From: Sediminibacillus dalangtanensis
GTDB taxonomy: Bacteria; Bacillota; Bacilli; Bacillales; Amphibacillaceae
Length of the DNA stretch: 64,000 bases
Assembly (NCBI RefSeq): GCF_017792025.1
Contig: NZ_CP046956.1
Location: 1,116,001 to 1,180,000 of the forward strand
Direction of reading: 5' to 3'
The stretch's first letter is position 1. Each line of letters starts with the position of its first letter. The notes below the pieces were generated by a model, which was not told the origin of the DNA, searched no databases, and was given only the letters and a program-made list of their open reading frames with translations. The position numbers and the translations under genes were made by a program. Shown here piece after piece: positions 33,342 through 41,553 of the stretch.

Positions 33342-33430
33342 GTAAAAACCTTAGTGGTAAAACAGCTTGCTTTTTTGAAATTTTAAAGGGATTTTATTGC
33401 TTCTCATGGAATTACCAGGGAGTGGAGGCG

Positions 33431-34192
33431 ATGAAATTGACAGAAGAGCTATTGGAAAAAAATAGGTCCGGTTGGAATGCAGTAGCACACCATTTTAACG
33501 GACAGGATGCGTTGCCGGGATATGGACCATACGCACAGTCGGAGGAAGAATTACAGTTATTTGGGGAGATAGCCAGCAAAAAGGTACTGGATATTGGTTT
33601 TGGCAGCGGTCATTCACTAAAATATATGGCAGAAAAAGGTGCAGCAGAGTTATGGGGTGTTGATTTTTCAGAAGAACAAAAAGGGATTGCGGAAATTACC
33701 CTGCAGGATCATCTGACTCACTTGTTCTGTGCACCTATGGAAACGGAGATCGGCCTGCCCAAAGCATATTTTGATTACGTTTATTCGATTTATGCAATCG
33801 GCTGGACGACAGATCTACCCGCAACCTTTCAATTGATCTATTCGTATCTGAAAGTAGGAGGCTCCTTTATATTCAGTTGGGACCACCCTTTATATCCCCA
33901 TATGAAAAGCGAGGATGGACGTTTTTATTTAGATGCCTCTTATCAGGAGGAAGGCATGCTGCAATTCGATAATTTCAAAGGGGAAAATAAACCGATGGCA
34001 TTTCAGCGACGGAAGATGAGCACGTACCTCAACGCCTTGATCACTGCTGGATTTACTATCGAACGCGTGATAGAAAGCGATGTTCCAGCCGATCTAAAAG
34101 ACGTAAAAGCAGAGCAGTCTGACGGTTATTATTCCTTGTATAAGGCACAACGATTTCCTGCTGCGATGATTATAAAAGCCGTGAAAAAATAA
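33431..34192 (+). CDS. Class I SAM-dependent methyltransferase
   Basis: 253 residues from the ATG at 33431, chosen for GTGGAGG eight bases upstream. Motif I is VLDIGFGSGHSLKYMAEKGA, followed by ELWGVDFSEEQ (motif II) and PKAYFDYVYSIYAIGWTTDL. The opening NRSGWNAVAHHFNGQDALPG is typical of small-molecule methyltransferases of the Methyltransf_11/25 type in bacilli. The acceptor is unknown. Transcribed alone. Confidence 0.87.
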   Translation: MKLTEELLEKNRSGWNAVAHHFNGQDALPGYGPYAQSEEELQLFGEIASKKVLDIGFGSGHSLKYMAEKGAAELWGVDFSEEQKGIAEITLQDHLTHLFCAPMETEIGLPKAYFDYVYSIYAIGWTTDLPATFQLIYSYLKVGGSFIFSWDHPLYPHMKSEDGRFYLDASYQEEGMLQFDNFKGENKPMAFQRRKMSTYLNALITAGFTIERVIESDVPADLKDVKAEQSDGYYSLYKAQRFPAAMIIKAVKK

Positions 34193-34215
34193 TGACATAA
34201 ACGGAGTTAGGTTGA

Positions 34216-34258
34216 AACAGGCAGACCATTGGGGCAGGGCTGCCTGTTTTGTATTTTT
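34216..34258 (+). terminator. Terminator of the methyltransferase gene
   Basis: AACAGGCAG pairs with CTGCCTGTT, followed by TTGTATTTTT. Confidence 0.82.
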
Positions 34259-34328
34259 CCTAGAGAGATATAATTCCTCAACAAGATTCTGAGAACTTCC
34301 TCGTAAAGTGGTTTCAGAAGAAAAACGT

Positions 34329-34392
34329 TTGACAAGAACAGCTATTATGTATTACTATATACCAGTAGTAAGTATTGCTTATTACCGGTAAT
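34329..34392 (+). promoter_or_regulatory. Promoter and operator of the padR operon
   Basis: TTGACA at 34329-34334 and TACTAT at 34353-34358 (18-bp spacer) form a promoter. Just downstream, at 34364-34392, lies AGTAGTAAGT ... TTACCGGTAAT, which contains the palindrome ATTACCGGTAAT and recurs in altered form at 35354-35382 before the ABC transporter genes. Confidence 0.72.
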
Positions 34393-34420
34393 ACAGAATA
34401 CTGATTAATACAAATGGGTG

Positions 34421-34765
34421 ATGAAGTTGGAAAAAATAACAGAATTGCTGAAAGGGGTGCTCGAGGGTTGTGTGCTTGAAATCATCAGCCGTGGAGAAAC
34501 ATACGGCTATGAAATCACACAACAGCTGCGGGAACTTGGCTTCACTGATGTAGTGGAAGGAACAGTATATACAATTACCATACGGCTTGAGAAAAACAAC
34601 CTCGTGGATATAGAAAAAAAACAATCCACTGTGGGACCGCCGAGAAAATTTTATACACTGAATGCAGCAGGTCAAGAACGCCTTGAAAATTTTTGGGAAA
34701 GATGGGAATTTATTTCAGACAAAATGAATGAACTAAAAATGAAAGAAATCAAAAGGAGAAGGTAA
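34421..34765 (+). CDS. PadR-family transcriptional regulator
   Basis: 114 residues from the ATG at 34421 (a GTG directly before it is also possible; no strong ribosome site is seen). The winged-helix pattern [41 protein letters not shown] and [13 protein letters not shown] is typical PadR. Such proteins repress drug exporters and are released by hydrophobic compounds. It precedes a DUF1048 gene and a DrrAB-type transporter, and a shared operator-like motif occurs before both transcripts. Confidence 0.88.
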   Translation: MKLEKITELLKGVLEGCVLEIISRGETYGYEITQQLRELGFTDVVEGTVYTITIRLEKNNLVDIEKKQSTVGPPRKFYTLNAAGQERLENFWERWEFISDKMNELKMKEIKRRR

Positions 34766-34766
34766 A

Positions 34767-35111
34767 ATGAGTTTTTTTGAAAAAATTATCGGGAGTCTGG
34801 AAGAGAAGCGGGAATGGAGGGCTATGGAGGCTCGTGCGAAGGCACTTCCAAGTGAGTACCATAACGCTTATAAAGCTATTCAAAAATATATGTGGACCTC
34901 CGGTGGCCTCACGGATTGGAAGGAAACTAGCCGGATCTTTCGCGGCATTCTTGACCTTTTCGAGGAAGGGGCTGCGGATGGCAAGAAAGTCACTGACCTT
35001 ACGGGTGAAGACGTGGCTGCTTTTTGCGACGAACTAGTGAAGGATTCGAAAACCTGGCAGGATAAATATCGTGCGAAGTTAAATGAGACAATCGGGCGCA
35101 ATGAAAGGTGA
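34767..35111 (+). CDS. DUF1048 protein
   Basis: 114 residues, helical and charged, fitting DUF1048: [57 protein letters not shown] and VAAFCDELV. The family regularly occurs next to PadR regulators and ABC exporters, but its role is unknown; a small structural or regulatory partner is possible. It starts two bases after padR ends (AAAAGGAGAAGG as ribosome site), so it is co-transcribed. Confidence 0.86.
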   Translation: MSFFEKIIGSLEEKREWRAMEARAKALPSEYHNAYKAIQKYMWTSGGLTDWKETSRIFRGILDLFEEGAADGKKVTDLTGEDVAAFCDELVKDSKTWQDKYRAKLNETIGRNER

Positions 35112-35546
35112 AATGAGATTGAGTCTCTCTGCCATCTACACATAGCCAGTCTGAAAATAACATTCGCTTTCGCTCCGCATAAATCATTTGTCGGTGAACT
35201 GGTGGTACGTGCTAAAGCACATCGGCTAAGCACCATGAAAATTTCAATTACCGTATGAAACATTGAAAACGAAATGCAAAAAATCATTCTGACTGAATGG
35301 CTGGTAACAAAAGATCTGTTGCCAACTTCCCTATTCAGTTCTATTTTTAACCTAGTAGTAAGTGGTACTGAATACCAGTAACACTAAGTAGAGATAAATT
35401 ATCTAGAACAGAGCTCTGCAAGGCCCTTCAATGATTGAACGTTCATTGTCTGAAGGAGAACAATCCTCTAGCTTATCAGGCAGAGTGCCCTAAACTCGGT
35501 TTTCGGAAGCGGCTTGCTGGCGCTTTTTATAAGGAGGAAAACTAAA
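35112..35546. other. Gap between the DUF1048 gene and the ABC operon
   Basis: 435 bp without a gene. It holds the second operator-like motif at 35354-35382 and a small palindrome GTGCTAAAGCAC at 35209-35220. No clear terminator for padR-DUF1048 was found, so partial read-through into the ABC genes is possible. Confidence 0.55.
35354..35382. promoter_or_regulatory. Second PadR operator-like motif, before the ABC transporter genes
   Basis: AGTAGTAAGTGGTACTGAAT followed by ACCAGTAAC matches 34364-34392 at about 21 of 29 positions, with ten identical bases at its start. TACTG-AATA-CCAGTA inside it is an inverted repeat. Confidence 0.65.
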
Positions 35547-36308
35547 ATGAGCAATACAGCAATTACGGTAAAAAGATTAAAAAAAACCTTTAAAGACAAG
35601 GAAGTCTTAAAGGGAGTCGATTTTGAGGTGAAACATGGTGAAATTTTCGCTCTGCTAGGCTCAAACGGAGCCGGCAAGACGACGGCGGTTAACATCCTCT
35701 CGACGTTGATGAAGCCGGATGGCGGAGAAGTAAGTATTTGCGGCTTTGACGTTCAGCGTCAACCAGAACATGTTCGCCAACGCATAAGTTTGACAGGGCA
35801 GTTTGCTGCTTTAGATGGCATGCAAACCGGGTGGGAAAATCTAATAATGATTGCCAAGTTGCGGGGAGTTTCTAATCCCACTCAAGTCGCCGATAAATTG
35901 CTTGCGAAATTCCACCTGACTGATGCGGCCAACCAACGCGCAGACAAGTATTCTGGCGGAATGAAGCGCAGACTTGACCTTGCCATGAGTTTGATTGGGA
36001 AACCAGAAGTCATTTTTCTCGATGAACCGACCACAGGGCTTGACCCAGAAGCGCGGATTGAAGTATGGGAAACAGTCCAGGAGCTTGCCGGCAGTGGCAC
36101 GACCATATTGCTGACGACTCAATACCTGGAGGAAGCCGAACAACTAGCCGACCGTATCGCCATCCTTCATGGCGGAAAAATCATCACCACTGGCACCCTC
36201 ACCGAACTAAAGGAGATGTTCCCGCCAGTGAAAGTGGAATATGTCGAGAAGCAGCCGACATTGGAGGAAATTTTTCTCGCAATCATTGGTAAAAAGGAGG
36301 GGAAGTAA
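35547..36308 (+). CDS. ABC transporter ATP-binding protein, DrrA type
   Basis: 253 residues from the ATG at 35547 (AAGGAGG upstream). Walker A GSNGAGKT at 38-45, signature YSGGMKRRLDL, Walker B VIFLDEPTTGLDPEAR, and a switch His/Gln region (LLTTQYLEEAEQLADRIAIL). The C-terminal KVEYVEKQPTLEEIFLAIIG is the DrrA-like extension. It drives the permease that starts directly after its stop codon. Drug or lipid export is likely. Confidence 0.92.
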   Translation: MSNTAITVKRLKKTFKDKEVLKGVDFEVKHGEIFALLGSNGAGKTTAVNILSTLMKPDGGEVSICGFDVQRQPEHVRQRISLTGQFAALDGMQTGWENLIMIAKLRGVSNPTQVADKLLAKFHLTDAANQRADKYSGGMKRRLDLAMSLIGKPEVIFLDEPTTGLDPEARIEVWETVQELAGSGTTILLTTQYLEEAEQLADRIAILHGGKIITTGTLTELKEMFPPVKVEYVEKQPTLEEIFLAIIGKKEGK

Positions 36309-37058
36309 ATGAAAAGGAAAACAGGAGTATTACTAGGTCGTTTAATGCGTAATATCTTGCGCAGCCCGGATACCATCATCACAGTTGCGGTTACGCCGAT
36401 TATGATGATGCTGCTTTTTGTTTACGTATTTGGCGGAGCCATAGAAACAGGCACGGATAACTACGTCAATTATTTGTTACCGGGAATCTTGCTAATCGCA
36501 ATCGCATCGGGTGTTGCTTATACTTCCTTACGGCTATTTACGGATGTGAAAAGCGGACTGATGGCGCGTTTTATTACAATGCCCATCAAGCGTTCATCGA
36601 TATTGTGGGCACACGTATTCACCTCGGTTGTTTCCAATGCACTTACTGTAGTGATTGTTATACTCGTTGCGCTCTTGATGGGATTCCGTTCTGACGCCGA
36701 TATCCTGGATTGGCTGGCGGTAGGTGGCATACTTGGACTATTCACACTGGCACTGACGTGGCTGGCGATCATCCCCGGATTGACAGCAGGGTCAATGGAA
36801 GGGGCAACAGCATACTCTTATCCACTGATTTTCTTACCGTTTATCAGTTCTGCTTTCGTTCCCACCGATACGATGCCTAAGGCTGTTCGTGCATTCGCTG
36901 AAAACCAGCCCGTCACTTCCATCGTGAATTCCATTCGTGCCCTCTTGTATCAAGGTACTGTCGGAAACGGTATCTGGACTGCGCTTGCCTGGTGTGTTGG
37001 AATCATGATCATCGCTTATTTGATAGCCAGTAAAGTTTTTAAGCGCCAGTTAGGATAA
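36309..37058 (+). CDS. ABC-2 type permease, DrrB-like
   Basis: 249 residues with six membrane segments. NILRSPDTIITVAVTPIMMM at the start and SSAFVPTDTMPKAVRAFAEN then QPVTSIVNSIRALL near the end are the DrrB-type ABC-2 signature. It forms the membrane channel for the ATPase encoded immediately upstream (no gap). A terminator follows after about 110 bp. Confidence 0.92.
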   Translation: MKRKTGVLLGRLMRNILRSPDTIITVAVTPIMMMLLFVYVFGGAIETGTDNYVNYLLPGILLIAIASGVAYTSLRLFTDVKSGLMARFITMPIKRSSILWAHVFTSVVSNALTVVIVILVALLMGFRSDADILDWLAVGGILGLFTLALTWLAIIPGLTAGSMEGATAYSYPLIFLPFISSAFVPTDTMPKAVRAFAENQPVTSIVNSIRALLYQGTVGNGIWTALAWCVGIMIIAYLIASKVFKRQLG

Positions 37059-37165
37059 GCGTATTAGAAAATAAGTTCAACATAAAAAGATGGATATAAA
37101 AAGTACGGGATCACGATTAAGTAGTTCTGTTTCCGGTGGAGAAAAATACAAAATAGCATATTAAT

Positions 37166-37203
37166 CAGAGACCAAATCGCATATGATTAGGTCTCTGGTT
37201 TTC
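37166..37203 (+). terminator. Terminator of the DrrAB-type operon
   Basis: CAGAGACC pairs with GGTCTCTG, with an inner ATC/GAT pairing, followed by GTTTTC. Confidence 0.75.
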
Positions 37204-37444
37204 CCCTATATCAACGATTATTGAATATACCACTTGAATTAAGCTTTACAAAATCGCAAGAACTTTATTAACACGCTGACAGTCTCTGTTGTCAACGATT
37301 TATTGATATTAGTTGCTATGTTGATTCTTCTACAACAATGCAGGTCAATGCTTTTGAGATATTATGTTAAAATAAATAGACAGTTTATTAAGGATTGTTC
37401 TTAACCGTTGCAGGTCAGTTTCCCAGATGAAGGGGGAGAATTTG
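37204..37444. other. AT-rich gap before the broken membrane-protein gene
   Basis: I see no gene and no clear regulatory site; GGGGGAG just before 37445 is the ribosome site of the broken gene. Together with the terminator region the gene-free stretch runs from 37059. Confidence 0.45.
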
Positions 37445-37723
37445 ATGTATAAGTTTGTGGTCATTTTTATACATGTTTTACTATTCCTGGCGACAACCGT
37501 AATTGGGTTGGGAGCAGTATATAATATCGCTTCACCAGACCCAAGTAGAACATATGAAGTTTGATTCAAAGCTGTTGCCATTTTTAATATCCTTGTAATA
37601 CTATCCATTTTTGTACAGTTAAAGCTAAAAAAAGTTTGGGTGTTTTTAATCACAGTTTTTGGCTTAATTGTCTTATTCTATTTCTTACCAAATATAGTGT
37701 TTTACATTGAGGGTGTTTTTTAA
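37445..37723 (+). pseudogene. Small membrane protein gene with an in-frame TGA
   Basis: An ATG at 37445 with GGGGGAG in front opens a frame of 39 residues (MYKFVVIFIHVLLFLATTVI ... TYEV), then TGA at 37562, after which the same frame continues for 53 codons (FKAVAIFNILVILSIFVQLK ...) to TAA at 37721. Both parts are membrane-like and read well together as one 93-residue, three-segment protein. A Trp codon TGG changed to TGA would explain it. A sequencing error is the alternative. I know no homologue by name. Confidence 0.65.
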
Positions 37724-37861
37724 GAGTGGTCAGCTCATAACATTAACATACAGTAATACCCTGCTGGTTGGAGTTTCCCTTAGTTAAACTTTAGGGATGC
37801 AATAATCGAACAATCAAAGGGATTGAATTGATAGTAAAAAAGATATGGGGGCTTCCAAAGT

Positions 37862-38704
37862 ATGACTGAAATTAAAGAAATAGGGTCTTTATGTCCTGTA
37901 GACGACAAAGGCTATATCATAAACCAGTCTGATCCAAATAAAATCAATGATAAATATCGAGAAGTTGTCCGACTAATAAATGAAAGCTGTCTTTCCGTTT
38001 TACCAAACGAAATTCACAGCATTTACATAAGAGGTTCTGTCCCAAGAGGGTTAGACATTGAAGGTGTATCGGATGTGGACGTAATAATCGTAACCTATTC
38101 CAATCCTGAAGAACTTGATCTTTATTGGGTGGAGGAGGCGGAACAAATTATTGATCAGAAATTCTCCTTTATAAATGGTGTGGAATTAGGGTTCAGCCCT
38201 TTAAGTGAGGTTGAGGAGTCAACATATTGCTCCATGATCCCGTTTATTCTAAAAACCTATGGTATCTGTGTGTATGGCGAAAACCTAATAGGTAAGCTCC
38301 CTGATTATAAACCCGATAGCTCTTTGGCGAATGAACACCTCATTCACTTAACAACTCTGATTGAAAGAGCGAAGGATGATTTAATGGGAAATGACGATAT
38401 TGAGGACATTAAGGATTGCTGTTCATGGATCATGCGAATTATTGTGAGGGCTGGCGCTGCGCTTGTCATTGTTCAAGAACAGGCTTACACAAGGGACCTA
38501 TTCCCAGCCTATAAACTGTTTTCTAATCATTACCCTGAAAAAGAGCCTCAGATGAGAACGGCTCTCTGGTACGCAATCAACCCTTTAACAGAGTCAGAAG
38601 AAATATTGAAATTCTTGCATGGCTTTGGAAGTTGGATAAAGGCAGAAGCAGAAGATTGGCTTAACGTTTATAACCCGGCAAGGGAAATACATCTACCGCT
38701 TTAA
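37862..38704 (+). CDS. Nucleotidyltransferase-fold protein
   Basis: 280 residues. The polymerase-beta-type nucleotidyltransferase motif is RGSVPRGLDIEGVSDVDVII, with Gly58-Ser59 and Asp71/Asp73 as metal ligands. The C-terminal half is helical, as in ANT-type aminoglycoside adenylyltransferases, but the similarity is not specific enough to call resistance. The start is the ATG at 37862; only GGGGGC lies upstream. Low-GC composition resembles the broken gene before it. Confidence 0.78.
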   Translation: MTEIKEIGSLCPVDDKGYIINQSDPNKINDKYREVVRLINESCLSVLPNEIHSIYIRGSVPRGLDIEGVSDVDVIIVTYSNPEELDLYWVEEAEQIIDQKFSFINGVELGFSPLSEVEESTYCSMIPFILKTYGICVYGENLIGKLPDYKPDSSLANEHLIHLTTLIERAKDDLMGNDDIEDIKDCCSWIMRIIVRAGAALVIVQEQAYTRDLFPAYKLFSNHYPEKEPQMRTALWYAINPLTESEEILKFLHGFGSWIKAEAEDWLNVYNPAREIHLPL

Positions 38705-38765
38705 ATAATGTACTCCTATTGATTTAAAGGGCGTATTTAGATGAACAGGACATTGACAAAACAAA

Positions 38766-39230
38766 GAGTCGTGACCAAAATAAATGGCACCGAACTTTGA
38801 AAAGATAAGAAAGTTTAAATTTCAGAGATGTCTAGCTCCTGCGCCTAACCCCTCGAGGTCTTAAGCAAATCCTCTGTGTGGCAAAAGCCCACCACTTCGA
38901 GGCTTTGCTTAAGCTAGTCGGAGGCCCGAATGATGTGGGTCATGCAGGCGTTGCCACAGGACGTGGCGGTTTTAGCCTGTACTCCTTTGAACAGGCGCTT
39001 CTGCTTTCCTTTATTAGAATAAAGGAAATCGTTCTGTTCTACCCTTCACTTATAAAAAGACGATGAAAACGTAGCGAAGGCAAGATACGGAGACTCCGAC
39101 GGGAACAGCACGAGCTGAAAATCCCGCAAGAAAGCGTCTTTTGCTTTCTGAGGAAGTTGAAGCTGTGCCCGTGGAAAGCGTAGTATCTTGCCGTAGCAAT
39201 ACGAAGCACTCCCCAAACAACAGGATAATT
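38766..39230. repeat. Nested repeat block (composite-element end, family 1 copy E, family 2 copy)
   Basis: At 38769-38800, CGTGACCAAAATAAATGGCA CCGAACTTT resembles the left end of the composite element at 9628. Copy E of family 1 follows (38800-39010) with the type-2 left end and all later blocks, although TTAAGCAAATCC and GGCTTTGCTTAAGC differ together so that pairing is kept. A family 2 unit (39065-39227) closes the block. The short open frame at 38878-39066 is repeat sequence. Confidence 0.85.
39065..39227 (+). repeat. Family 2 dispersed repeat
   Basis: ACGTAGCGAAGGCAAGATAC, GGAGACTCCGACGGGAACAG, CACGAGCTGAAAATCCCGC, GCTGTGCCCGTGGAAAGCG and TAGTATCTTGCCGTAGC. Almost the same as 10093-10260. 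Confidence 0.9.
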
Positions 39231-39337
39231 TGTGATCACTGTATTATGGGCTAAACGGAATGTAATCGAATATTAATTCTCCTGTGATGTTAGCCCTCTC
39301 GACGGGATTGCAACTACTTTAAACAATCTAGTGGTTC

Positions 39338-39889
39338 TTAATTTCCTAATTGTTTAAACTGTTGATTCCATAAATCGGCCTTAGCCAATGCGAAGGGATC
39401 GTTTTGTATCTCACCAGGTTTGTTGGCCTGACCGATGATATAATCGGAAAACTCGACACCAACGTAATCAAAAATCGCCTTGAATTGTTGAATCAAAGGA
39501 AGCGCTGAAATTTTAGGATCAGGTGAATTACCGGTTATGATAACATACGCTTTTTTCTGTTTGATCAACTCTTTAAAACGGAAACGAGGATCGCGCATAT
39601 ACTGGCTCCAACGGTCAAAAAAGATTTTCATCTGTCCGGACATACCAAACCAGTATAAAGGCGTGGCGAATACAATGATGTCATGATCCAGAAATTCCTT
39701 GAGCAACCTTTCATAGTCATCCTCCACAGCTGTAAAGCCTTCTTCCGTATGTCGTTCGTCTATAATAGGATTCATTTGATAATCGAGCAGGTGTATGGAC
39801 GTATGGTCAACACCACCAAGTGCCTGTTCGACCAGGTAATCACTGTTTCCATCTTTTCGAGAACTGCCTAGTAAGGTCAAAATGTTCAT
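39338..39889 (-). CDS. NAD(P)H-dependent flavin oxidoreductase (flavodoxin fold)
   Basis: 183 residues. The FMN phosphate loop is LLGSSRKDGNSDYL, followed by IIVFATPLYWFGMSGQMKIF FDRWS, the flavin-contact region of NADPH-dependent FMN reductases. Likely reduces quinones, nitro or azo compounds in the cytoplasm. Its ATG overlaps the TGA of the upstream reductase by four bases, so the two are translated together. A family member of this kind often works in electrophile stress. Confidence 0.85.
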   Translation of the reverse strand: MNILTLLGSSRKDGNSDYLVEQALGGVDHTSIHLLDYQMNPIIDERHTEEGFTAVEDDYERLLKEFLDHDIIVFATPLYWFGMSGQMKIFFDRWSQYMRDPRFRFKELIKQKKAYVIITGNSPDPKISALPLIQQFKAIFDYVGVEFSDYIIGQANKPGEIQNDPFALAKADLWNQQFKQLGN

Positions 39890-40485
39890 GATTCGATCTC
39901 CTTTTCATCTGAAAGTACCGAGTATTGTTTCCCCAGTTTATAAGCTTCTTCAAGTAGCATATCCACATGGTCTGGGGTCGGATTGATTGTTTGGTAGAAC
40001 AATTCGAAATGAGAGTGTTCGATGCCGCAGTAGTCGGCAAGTCCTATATTGAAATAACGACGCATCATGGAATCGTACTTCCTTTTACTGAATCGTTCAG
40101 GAGGAGCGCCTGCCAAGGTGAGCCATAGAACGCGTTCAATCGGAAGTTTATTCCCTCCGTACGCAAAACCATAATTCCACACGCGGTCGATATACCCTTT
40201 CATCAAAGCCGGCATACTCCACCACCATAAAGGAAAGACAAACGCCAAGCCATCATATTGTTTCAACCGTTCCATTTCTGCTGTTGTTTGAGGGGAGAAG
40301 TGCTGGCAGGTATTATTCCAATCAGGTTCATCGTCTTCTTCCACTAATGGATTAAAACCGCTTCGGTATAAATCGAGCTTATCGGCTATATGTCCAGCGT
40401 CTTTTAGCCCTTCCATAAATTTCTCTGCAACGGCAAATGTCAAAGAATTTTTTCGTGGATGGGTAATAAAGGTCAACACCTTCAT
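39886..40485 (-). CDS. NAD(P)H quinone oxidoreductase, flavodoxin-like
   Basis: 199 residues from the ATG at 40485. VLTFITHPRKNSLTFAVAEK (FMN loop), then LAFVFPLWWWSMPALMKGYI DRVW, is the hallmark of the MdaB/KefF/YwrO class of quinone reductases. It would carry out two-electron reduction of quinones, avoiding radicals. It is the first gene of a two-gene operon and divergent from a LysR regulator; the inverted repeat in the 120-bp gap probably controls both directions. Confidence 0.88.
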   Translation of the reverse strand: MKVLTFITHPRKNSLTFAVAEKFMEGLKDAGHIADKLDLYRSGFNPLVEEDDEPDWNNTCQHFSPQTTAEMERLKQYDGLAFVFPLWWWSMPALMKGYIDRVWNYGFAYGGNKLPIERVLWLTLAGAPPERFSKRKYDSMMRRYFNIGLADYCGIEHSHFELFYQTINPTPDHVDMLLEEAYKLGKQYSVLSDEKEIES

Positions 40486-40505
40486 GATGATCACTCGCCT
40501 TCCAA

Positions 40506-40534
40506 TTGAACTGTTTATAAGAACAGTCTATAAT
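40506..40534 (+). promoter_or_regulatory. lysR promoter overlapping an inverted repeat
   Basis: TTGAAC (40506-40511) and TATAAT (40529-40534) are 17 bp apart. The spacer holds ACTGTT-TATAAG-AACAGT (40510-40527), an inverted repeat suitable for autoregulation by the LysR protein and for control of the divergent reductases. Confidence 0.75.
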
Positions 40535-40606
40535 AGAAAGTTGATTCAGTAAAATTGAAGTTTTAGATAGTTTTATTCGATAAAAATGATAATAAGGAGG
40601 TATTGC

Positions 40607-41449
40607 ATGGAGTTGCGTCATCTCGTTACTTTTGAAACCATCGTGGAAAAAGGAGGGTTTAAAAAAGCTGCAGATGAATTGGGATATGCACAGTCCTCGA
40701 TAACTGCCCATATTAAAGCTTTGGAAGAGGAACTTGGGTATCCCTTATTTGACCGGATGGGAAAGACGATCACCCTTACCGAGACCGGCAGGCGATTTTT
40801 TCCATATGCCGTTGACATCATCAATTTGTACGCCAAATCAAAACAAATCATCAAGGAAGGCGACCAACCAGCAGGGCCTTTATCCATCGGAGCAAGTGAA
40901 TCACTGATGATTTATTGGCTGCCAAGTAAAATCCGGCGATTCATGGAGCAGTATCCCTTGGTGGAGTTGACGCTTAAATCAATAGATTATGAAAATCTTT
41001 CCGGCCAATTAAAGAAGGGAGATATAGATGCGGCGATTCTGGTAGATGCTGCTGATTGGCAGCCCAAGGATTTAACAATTGAGAAAATCAAAGAGGAACG
41101 CCTTACACTTGTTGAAGCAGCAAAACCTTCTGCCCCGCGTATAGCTGAAACCATGCTGGTAACGGAGTACACATGCAGCTGGAGACCATTGATTGAGGAC
41201 TATCTAAAAAAAGAAGCGGGATATGCAAAAATAGAACTGCCGAGTATTGAAGCAATCAAACAGTGTGTTTTGAGTGGATTGGGAAAAGCCATGTTACCTT
41301 CTTTTACAGTAAAGGATGCAGTGGAAAACGGTGAATTGACAGCAATCCCGATAACCACTGGGAATGAAATTGGGATTTATACTGCTGTCCACAAAGACAA
41401 GTGGCGTTCGCGCAATTTACAGGCATTCCTGTCATTGCTGTCAGAATAG
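40607..41449 (+). CDS. LysR-family transcriptional regulator
   Basis: 280 residues from the ATG at 40607 (AAGGAGG seven bases upstream). Helix-turn-helix: FKKAADELGYAQSSITAHIK, residues near 17-36, followed by GYPLFDRMGKTITLTETGRR. The C-terminal part is a periplasmic-binding-protein-like effector domain. It faces two quinone/flavin reductases across a shared promoter region and probably activates them in response to an electrophile (inference). Confidence 0.9.
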   Translation: MELRHLVTFETIVEKGGFKKAADELGYAQSSITAHIKALEEELGYPLFDRMGKTITLTETGRRFFPYAVDIINLYAKSKQIIKEGDQPAGPLSIGASESLMIYWLPSKIRRFMEQYPLVELTLKSIDYENLSGQLKKGDIDAAILVDAADWQPKDLTIEKIKEERLTLVEAAKPSAPRIAETMLVTEYTCSWRPLIEDYLKKEAGYAKIELPSIEAIKQCVLSGLGKAMLPSFTVKDAVENGELTAIPITTGNEIGIYTAVHKDKWRSRNLQAFLSLLSE

Positions 41450-41553
41450 AAAACAGAACGAGAAGATTCTTATAAACTTCTTTCTTCATAAGAGGATTCG
41501 TATGTTACGATAGAAAAAGTTATTAGTTGAACAACCGAAAGGAAGTTACATAA

